The position numbers were made by a program, and so were the translations under genes. The notes beneath the pieces were generated by a model that was not told the DNA's origin, did not search any database, and saw nothing but the letters and a program-made list of their open reading frames with translations. This document shows, piece by piece, positions 15,329 through 19,507 of a stretch of DNA of 19,507 nt; position 1 is the stretch's first letter; every line of letters starts with the position of its first letter. The stretch is from JAIRMO01 sp046533115 (lineage in GTDB: Bacteria > Spirochaetota > Spirochaetia > Treponematales > Breznakiellaceae): assembly GCF_046533115.1 (NCBI RefSeq), contig NZ_JAJQRC010000050.1, positions 1 to 19,507 on the forward strand, in the 5' to 3' direction.

Positions 15329-15583
15329 GTGTATGCCGTGACGCGGTGGGTGTCCGGCATGGGCGCAGAGACCTCAGCCGTTATAACGAATAAGCCGGCC
15401 GTTATCACAAAAAAATCAGCCGTTACCACGAATAACTCAGTCGTTACCACCAAAAAGCCGGCCGTTACCACAAAGAAATCAGCCGTTATCACAAATGACT
15501 CAGTCGTTATCACCAATAACCCGGCCGTTGCCGCGAATGGCGGGAACGGGGAAAAAACAGCCTTTGAGGCCGTTCATATATAA
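15329..15583 (+). CDS. Hypothetical protein made of seven-residue repeats
   Basis: An 84-codon frame whose residues 16-71 are eight copies of a heptad S/P-A/V-V-I/T-T-N/K-N/K (for example SAVITNK, PAVITKK, SVVTTKK). Flanks are MYAVTRWVSGMGAET and GNGEKTAFEAVHI. The alternating Thr/Val pattern would favour beta structure. There is no visible ribosome site before ATG 15329, and the reverse strand is also open, since a 21-bp repeat without stops keeps several frames open. Coding is therefore uncertain. In favour, the third base of the Thr codon varies silently (ACG, ACA, ACC), and the stop abuts the ribosome site of the next gene (TAAGGAG). Confidence 0.35.
   Translation: MYAVTRWVSGMGAETSAVITNKPAVITKKSAVTTNNSVVTTKKPAVTTKKSAVITNDSVVITNNPAVAANGGNGEKTAFEAVHI
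15374..15541. repeat. Tandem repeat, eight 21-bp units, with a 63-bp higher order
   Basis: Eight contiguous units of 21 bp begin TCA or CCG followed by GCCGTT or GTCGTT. GTT as third codon is invariant. Units 3-5 and 6-8 form two copies of a 63-bp block (orders SA, SV, PA), so the array grew by block duplication as well as single units. There are no spacers, so it is not a CRISPR array. Confidence 0.92.
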
Positions 15584-15593
15584 GGAGCATACT

Positions 15594-16316
15594 ATGGCAA
15601 AGTCAAGCGATTGGATGCCGGGACCCCGCACGGAGATCCTGGCGATGTACCACAACTGGATTTCTTACCTGACCGCGGAACTGCGGACGGCCTGGGGAAT
15701 TCCCCCGGACCAGTTCACGGAACTGGGGACCCTCTACGGGAACGCGGAGGCGCTGCTGCAGAAGGCCACGGACGAGGCGGGACGGACCCATGTGATCACC
15801 GTGGAGTGCCAGGGGGCCTTCGCGGCCCTGAGCGCCAAGATGCGGTTCTTCCGGGACCGGTACTTCAAGCTGCCCCCGCTCACCGAGGGGGACTGGGCGG
15901 GACTGGGTTTCCGGCCCAGGGACACCCACCCGACCCCGGCGCCGCCGCCGGACGGGGTGCCCGCGGCGTCGTTAAGCTACCCCGGCGGCCCCCACGCCCT
16001 GACCGCGCACCTGGGGCCCCTGGCGGGGACCCGGGAACTGGACCCGGCGAGCGACTACGGCTATGCGGTCTACCTGGGGATCATGCCCCCCGGCGGGGCC
16101 ACCCTGGAACAGGCGGCATCGGATAAGCACTACCTGATGAAGCCCCCCGCGGACGGGAAGGGCCTGCAGCACTACCGCTTCACCCGGCGGCGGAAGGAGA
16201 AGCTCCTCTTTGACGCGGAGGATGCGGGTATGACGGCATACGTCTGCTGCCGCTACGAGAACCAGAAGGGGCAAGCGGGGCAATGGGGTCCGGTGGGGTC
16301 GGCGATCATTCCATGA
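15594..16316 (+). CDS. Treponemal protein of unknown function (DWMPGPRTE family)
   Basis: A 240-residue protein from ATG 15594, with AAGGAGC (15582-15588) upstream; the frame is open further left but this start is clear. The N-terminal half is helical (DWMPGPRTEILAMYHNWISY, then KATDEAGRT...ALSAKMRFFRDRYF) and ends with the phrase LTEGDWAGLGFRPRDTHPTP. After a Pro-rich hinge (~110-122) comes a beta-rich part that ends MTAYVCCRYENQKGQAGQWGPVGSAIIP, fibronectin-like in style. I recall families of this layout, often in several copies, in termite-gut and other treponemes, without known function. There is no signal peptide. G+C at third positions is extremely high, more than in most neighbours. 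It may be co-transcribed with the next small frame, 10 bases away. Confidence 0.82.
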   Translation: MAKSSDWMPGPRTEILAMYHNWISYLTAELRTAWGIPPDQFTELGTLYGNAEALLQKATDEAGRTHVITVECQGAFAALSAKMRFFRDRYFKLPPLTEGDWAGLGFRPRDTHPTPAPPPDGVPAASLSYPGGPHALTAHLGPLAGTRELDPASDYGYAVYLGIMPPGGATLEQAASDKHYLMKPPADGKGLQHYRFTRRRKEKLLFDAEDAGMTAYVCCRYENQKGQAGQWGPVGSAIIP

Positions 16317-16326
16317 AGGTTACGCG

Positions 16327-16518
16327 ATGAGGGAATGGTCCTACAACGGCCCTTCGGACTTTGCCGTAACAGCGGCATTTGCCGGGCCTACGCCGCGCCG
16401 TTTTTACTGCCGGGACACGCTCACCGGTTCGCGTGCGGTTATTGGGCGGGGGGCCGGTGGTTCAGGCGATTATTCCGTAAAAGTGAGGAGGGAGGAGTTA
16501 GAAGTGATTAGTGGATAG
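16327..16518 (+). CDS. Hypothetical small protein
   Basis: A 63-codon frame (MREWSYNGPSDFAVTAAFAG...) 10 bases after the preceding gene, with a weak AAGG ribosome site. The first ~50 codons look plausible. The last part (KVRREELEVISG) is encoded by a purine-rich repeat-like run (16481-16510) that resembles non-coding sequence at 15011-15034, so the true reading may be a decayed gene remnant. No family recognised. Confidence 0.3.
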   Translation: MREWSYNGPSDFAVTAAFAGPTPRRFYCRDTLTGSRAVIGRGAGGSGDYSVKVRREELEVISG

Positions 16519-16628
16519 GGGGCGGGGGGCAGGGAGCGATGTGCAGGCTGACCGTGCCGCTCTTCATAGTAATTAATTTGCCGGCGGACGCGGCTTCGGT
16601 GAGGCCGGGAACGCAAAGGGAGATAAAG

Positions 16629-17402
16629 ATGAAAAAGAACCGTGGGATATTGTTCGGGTCCGCCGTTTTGGTCGCGGCGGCGATATGTATGGCCGGGTGC
16701 GGTAAGGGGGGCGCGGTTTCCAGTGCGAAGAAACTGGAGGCCCGCCTTGCCGCCGCAAGCGGCGGAGCAACGTGGGATGATCCGGTCCCGGCGGCCTATC
16801 GCGGGAAGGAAACCCCGGCGGCCGTCTACGCCGCCCTGGAAAACGCGGGAAAGTACGTGAGCCTTGACCTTTCGGCAAGTTCCCTCACGAGTTTTCTTAC
16901 CTACGACAGCGATGCAAAGAAGCTGATCGTGTCCCTGACCCTGCCTGACGCGCTCACCGCGATTCCCGCCGGTGATCGCGAGGGTTCGGCATTTACCAGT
17001 CTGAAAACGATCAGCGCCGCAAAGGCAACAACGGTCGGTGATTATGCCTTCGCCAGGTGCCCCTTGATCGACGTAAGCCTGCCTGCCGCAACGGACATCG
17101 GCGGGGGCGCCTTCTCCGGCTGCGATGCCCTGACCAGCGTGAGCCTGCCTGCGGCAACGAGCATCGGCGAGAGCGCCTTCGAGGAGTGTGATGCCCTGAC
17201 CGGCGTGAACCTGCCGGCGGCAACGAGTATCGGCGAGTGGGCCTTCGAGGAGTGTGATGCCCTGACCGGCGTGAACCTGCCGGCGGCAACGAGTATCGGC
17301 GAGTGGGCCTTCGAGAACATCGGCAATTTGGCGGATGTGTACTCAGGCGCGGGCACCTACGTGCGGGATAACGGCAATGACGAGACATGGAAAAAACAAT
17401 AG
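16629..17402 (+). CDS. BspA-like leucine-rich-repeat lipoprotein
   Basis: A 257-residue protein from ATG 16629, with AGGGAGA upstream; the frame extends left to 16539, but the signal peptide fixes this start. It has a basic/hydrophobic signal (MKKNRGILFGSAVLVAAAIC) and a relaxed lipobox MAGC with Cys24. Residues ~100-232 hold LRR_5/TpLRR-type repeats of about 22 residues with the pattern LTSVSLPAATSIGESAFEECDA. Such proteins are surface or periplasmic and in oral treponemes serve in adhesion or binding; the role here is not known. The end GTYVRDNGNDETWKKQ resembles the end of the next protein. Two repeats are identical at DNA level. It lies 15 bases before the second LRR gene, probably in one operon. 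Confidence 0.87.
   Translation: MKKNRGILFGSAVLVAAAICMAGCGKGGAVSSAKKLEARLAAASGGATWDDPVPAAYRGKETPAAVYAALENAGKYVSLDLSASSLTSFLTYDSDAKKLIVSLTLPDALTAIPAGDREGSAFTSLKTISAAKATTVGDYAFARCPLIDVSLPAATDIGGGAFSGCDALTSVSLPAATSIGESAFEECDALTGVNLPAATSIGEWAFEECDALTGVNLPAATSIGEWAFENIGNLADVYSGAGTYVRDNGNDETWKKQ
17175..17306. repeat. Exact 66-bp tandem duplication inside the LRR gene
   Basis: 17175-17240 and 17241-17306 are identical base for base, and the first nine bases of a third copy follow (17307-17315). Each unit encodes one 22-residue LRR (AFEECDALTGVNLPAATSIG plus EW). Identity at silent sites points to very recent duplication or gene conversion. Confidence 0.93.
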
Positions 17403-17417
17403 TAAAGGAGAAAACAA

Positions 17418-18731
17418 ATGAAGAAACGAATCATCACAAGAGTATGGGCCGCGGCATTGGCAATAAGCGCCGCGTTGGGTTTCGCTTCATGCGCCACCAC
17501 CGCTACAGGCGGCAGTGAGCCGGGAAGCCTTTCCATCACCGGATTACCGGAGGAGTTGGAGGGTGAGAATGTCGATTTCAGCCTCATCAGTTCTGTAAAA
17601 AATGATGCGGTACTTTTAATCAATGCTCCGGGTGAAAACACTAATAACCCGAACAGAAGGATGGTGGCTGTCACGAATGGCGAAGTCAAACTACCGATCT
17701 ATACAGGAAAACACCGTCTATATTCCTCGAAACCGAGTGCCGGCTACTCCGGTAGTGATACCTTCAGGATTATTATAATGACGAGTAAGGGCATCGGTAC
17801 TTTCGAAAAATTGGTGCAATTCCAGAATGGCACGGCGATGGTGGAGTGGCCCAAGACGGCTGTGGCGCAGGCCGCCGCACCCCAGCCCACCGCCGCGCCG
17901 GAGCCATCCCAGCCCGTGTCGCAGCCCGTTACCCCGCCGGACGAGGACTTTGAGGTTATACAGAACAGCGACGGCAAAACGCTCACCATAAGCAAGTACA
18001 AGGGTTCTTTTACCAATATCATCATTCCCGCAAAACTCTACGGTCTCCCGGTAACGGTCATTGGCGAAGGAGCGTTCAAGGGCAAAGGTTTAACTAATGT
18101 CATTATTCCTGAAGGCGTTATCACCATTGCATCCGGTTCTATGGGTAGTTCTAGGGGTTGGATATATTCTGAGGCATTTGCCGATAATGAACTGACCAGT
18201 GTTACTATCCCAAACAGTGTTACCCGGATTGGGGACCTTGCATTTTATGAAAATAAACTTACCAGTGTTACCATAGGGAATAGTGTTACTACCATAGGAG
18301 ATCATGTATTTGTCGGCAATCAACTGACCAGCGTGGTTATTCCCGACAGTGTTACCTCCATTGGAGACGATGCTTTTAGCAGCAATAAACTTACCAGCCT
18401 TGCCCTGGGAAATAGGGTTGCCACCATTGGAAATGGTGCATTTCAAAGCAATCAACTGACCAGCATTACTATCCCCGACAGTGTTACCTCCATTGGGCTT
18501 AATGCATTTCTCGACAATCGGTTAACCAGCGTTACTCTCGGCAGAGGGATTAGGGTGATTAGGGTTGGTGCATTTAAAAATAATCAACTGACCAGCATTA
18601 CCATCAAAAAAGATAAATATGAAATCCAAACCGGCGCCGGGTTTGAGCAGAACTTTGTTAACTTTTACGAAAGCCAGGGCCGTACACCCGGGACATACGT
18701 CAAGAACGGGCCGATTTGGCGCAAGCAATAG
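17418..18731 (+). CDS. BspA-like leucine-rich-repeat lipoprotein with N-terminal extension
   Basis: A 437-residue protein with AAGGAG before ATG 17418. The signal peptide MKKRIITRVWAAALAISAAL ends in the relaxed lipobox FASC with Cys25. Residues ~35-145 form a beta-rich domain of no known family (SITGLPEELEGENVDFSL...). A Pro/Ala-rich linker spans ~147-176. Residues ~180-400 are LRR_5/TpLRR repeats, regular at 22 residues from Leu259 (LTSVTIPNSVTRIGDLAFYE NK type). The C-terminus RTPGTYVKNGPIWRKQ matches the end of the upstream LRR protein. It is likely displayed on or under the outer membrane; ligand unknown. It is the second gene of a two-gene unit closed by the terminator at 18758. Codons in the repeat part are more AT-rich than those in the upstream gene. 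Confidence 0.9.
   Translation: MKKRIITRVWAAALAISAALGFASCATTATGGSEPGSLSITGLPEELEGENVDFSLISSVKNDAVLLINAPGENTNNPNRRMVAVTNGEVKLPIYTGKHRLYSSKPSAGYSGSDTFRIIIMTSKGIGTFEKLVQFQNGTAMVEWPKTAVAQAAAPQPTAAPEPSQPVSQPVTPPDEDFEVIQNSDGKTLTISKYKGSFTNIIIPAKLYGLPVTVIGEGAFKGKGLTNVIIPEGVITIASGSMGSSRGWIYSEAFADNELTSVTIPNSVTRIGDLAFYENKLTSVTIGNSVTTIGDHVFVGNQLTSVVIPDSVTSIGDDAFSSNKLTSLALGNRVATIGNGAFQSNQLTSITIPDSVTSIGLNAFLDNRLTSVTLGRGIRVIRVGAFKNNQLTSITIKKDKYEIQTGAGFEQNFVNFYESQGRTPGTYVKNGPIWRKQ
18192..18587. repeat. Six 66-bp LRR-coding repeats
   Basis: Leu259, 281, 303, 325, 347, 369 and 391 each open an LTS unit, exactly 22 residues apart. Units alternate between the ..IPDSVTSIG.. and ..LGN/IGN.. types, which suggests past duplication of a two-unit block. 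They have diverged far more than the copies in the upstream gene. Confidence 0.88.
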
Positions 18732-18757
18732 AGACCGGGCCGCCCGACGCCATGTTG

Positions 18758-18785
18758 AGCCCTCCCTTCGGGGAGGGCTTTTTTT
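18758..18785 (+). terminator. Strong intrinsic terminator after the LRR genes
   Basis: AGCCCTCCC pairs with GGGAGGGCT around a stable TTCG tetraloop, followed directly by a T-run. It lies 27 bases after the second LRR gene's stop. Confidence 0.93.
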
Positions 18786-18945
18786 GCCGTACCAGGCGTT
18801 ATGAGGGGGATGCGCCGGGCCCCCCACGGGAGGGCCTTCGGGGGGCGTTGTTCCGGCGGATGGCCGAGCCGTTTGAGCGGCGAAGCGTAAAGAGCCTGTT
18901 GTGCGAAATTTGGGCAAAATATATGAAAAATTATAAAAAACGGTA
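18786..18945. other. Spacer with GC-rich hairpin, shifting to AT-rich DNA
   Basis: No convincing gene. GCCCCCC (18819-18825) can pair with GGGGGGC (18840-18846). From about 18900 the composition changes abruptly to AT-rich, marking the edge of the toxin-antitoxin segment. Frames across it on both strands are open but have no ribosome sites. Confidence 0.45.
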
Positions 18946-18974
18946 TTGACATTATAAATTAAACAATAAACAAT
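18946..18974 (+). promoter_or_regulatory. Probable promoter of the antitoxin-toxin pair
   Basis: A perfect -35 TTGACA (18946-18951) lies 17 bp before AACAAT (18969-18974), a 4-of-6 match to the -10 box, in very AT-rich DNA just upstream of the antitoxin. A short direct repeat (AAACAATAAACAATAAA) overlaps the -10 area. Confidence 0.5.
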
Positions 18975-18995
18975 AAAAATATCATGGAGGTTTTT

Positions 18996-19229
18996 ATGCA
19001 AAATGCCACCTATGGAATATATAAGGACGGTCAAATTATTTTCGATGAGCCTGATATAAATATCAATAATTCACGGGTTCTTGTGGTTTTTTTGGATGAG
19101 GAACCTAAAGTATCAAAATTAATGGATTTTTTTAAATTATATGGACCGTGGGAAGATACTCGTGATATTGAAACTATTATCGCTGATATACGGAATAGCA
19201 GGATTTCAAAGGCTGCTATTACCTTATGA
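18996..19229 (+). CDS. Antitoxin of a VapBC-type pair
   Basis: A 77-residue protein from ATG 18996, with GGAGG at 18986-18990; an in-frame ATG at 18984 overlaps that ribosome site and is less likely. The N-terminal beta part (YGIYKDGQIIFDEP...RVLVVFLDEE) resembles small AF2212/DUF104-like antitoxins. The C-terminal tail (YGPWEDTRDIETIIADIRNS) is the type that wraps and blocks PIN toxins. The stop overlaps the toxin start as ATGA, the usual coupling. It probably also represses its own promoter (known for the class, inferred here). Base composition is much more AT-rich than the rest of the window, suggesting acquisition by transfer. Confidence 0.8.
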   Translation: MQNATYGIYKDGQIIFDEPDININNSRVLVVFLDEEPKVSKLMDFFKLYGPWEDTRDIETIIADIRNSRISKAAITL

Positions 19230-19423
19230 AATATTTACTGGATACGAATATTTGTATTTATTTTCTTAATCAAGATAAAACAATCATTGAAAGAATGAAC
19301 AAAATACCTGTTGGTGATATGGCAATATCAATTGTAACTATTGCAGAATTACAGTTCGGGGCATTTAATTCAAATAAGATAAAAGAAAATCTGGAAAGAA
19401 TAAAATATATAAGAAGTCACTAG
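19226..19423 (+). pseudogene. VapC-type PIN-domain toxin, truncated
   Basis: Sixty-five residues begin like a normal VapC ribonuclease: KYLLDTNICIYFL with Asp6, then AISIVTIAELQFGAF with Glu41. The usual length is ~130. The frame stops at TAG 19421-19423, so the later acidic residues of the PIN site and the D-x-LIA and N-x-x-E/D-F motifs are missing, and RNase activity is not expected. Nothing resembling the lost half follows in any frame up to the window end. The break may be an insertion, deletion or recombination boundary. It overlaps the antitoxin gene by 4 bp. Confidence 0.75.
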
Positions 19424-19507
19424 TGTCCAAAACAGGAACAGATTCTACCATACGAACTCCTGCTGAACTGATAATATTTCCGGTGGTTTGGGAGGAGGTG
19501 ATGGATT
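19424..19507 (+). other. Foreign-looking sequence after the truncated toxin, open to the edge
   Basis: Directly after the toxin stop, the sequence no longer resembles vapC. A frame from GTG 19423 (SKTGTDSTIRTPAELIIFPV...) stays open for 28 codons to the window end. A GGAGGTGATGG near 19492-19503 could alternatively be a ribosome site and start. An insertion-sequence end is possible but unproven. Confidence 0.3.

Noticed and set aside
15277..15516. Minus-strand 79-codon frame through the 21-bp array
   Set aside because: It is open only because the repeat is a multiple of three without stops; the product is an odd Val/Thr/Phe repeat and no start signal fits.
15374..15541. CRISPR array
   Set aside because: The units are contiguous with no spacers, have 21-bp codon-like periodicity and no cas genes are near.
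16481..16628. Upstream extension of the first LRR protein from 16539
   Set aside because: It would place 30 residues before a clear lipoprotein signal peptide; ATG 16629 has its own ribosome site.
18716..18949. Plus-strand frame across the terminator and GC-rich hairpin
   Set aside because: It runs through a strong terminator, has no ribosome site and changes composition midway.

Overview
The window looks like a chromosomal segment of a spirochaete, most likely a Treponema of the termite-gut type (T. primitia / T. azotonutricium-like). This is inferred from several signs: BspA/TpLRR-type leucine-rich lipoproteins with relaxed spirochaetal lipoboxes, a protein family (N-terminus DWMPGPRTE) that I remember from such treponemes, a G+C-rich coding sequence with AT-rich spacers, and scattered small intergenic palindromes. 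No database search was possible, so the taxon is a judgement.

Left part (1-3.6 kb): the 3' two thirds of a 5S rRNA gene is followed by a small copper-chaperone-like HMA protein. On the minus strand there is a probable operon reading right to left: a Cys-rich protein of unknown function, a TPR lipoprotein, an EamA/DMT permease overlapping it by 8 bp, and an SfsA protein fused to a C-terminal DUF123 (GIY-YIG-like) domain that overlaps the permease by 26 bp.

Centre (3.5-10.6 kb): a 513-base control region leads into argC-argJ-argB-argD, the arginine pathway from glutamate to N-acetylornithine with the ArgJ acetyl-recycling step. A long U32-family protein (RlhA/YdcP-like) starts 3 bases after argD. 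The spacer before argC holds two stem-loops and an open frame with a single internal stop that overlaps the argC start as ATGA.

Right of centre (10.6-15 kb): on the minus strand lie a GmhA-like SIS isomerase, ssb and a 628-residue protein of unknown function. Divergent from these is a cation diffusion facilitator with an unusual metal site.

Right part (15-19.5 kb): an accessory region. It has a spacer with decayed repeats and a 25-codon mini-ORF, an eight-unit 21-bp tandem repeat, a treponemal protein of unknown function, and two adjacent BspA-like LRR lipoproteins, one with an exact 66-bp duplication, closed by a strong terminator. It ends in a much more AT-rich antitoxin/VapC-type toxin pair whose toxin is cut short near the window edge.

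The most notable non-gene signal is a family of four stem-loops with the core GTTTCAAAA...TTTTGAAAC (one copy with a mismatch, one slightly shifted), each 19-57 nt upstream of a start codon. I did not find a complete, clearly new multi-gene system.
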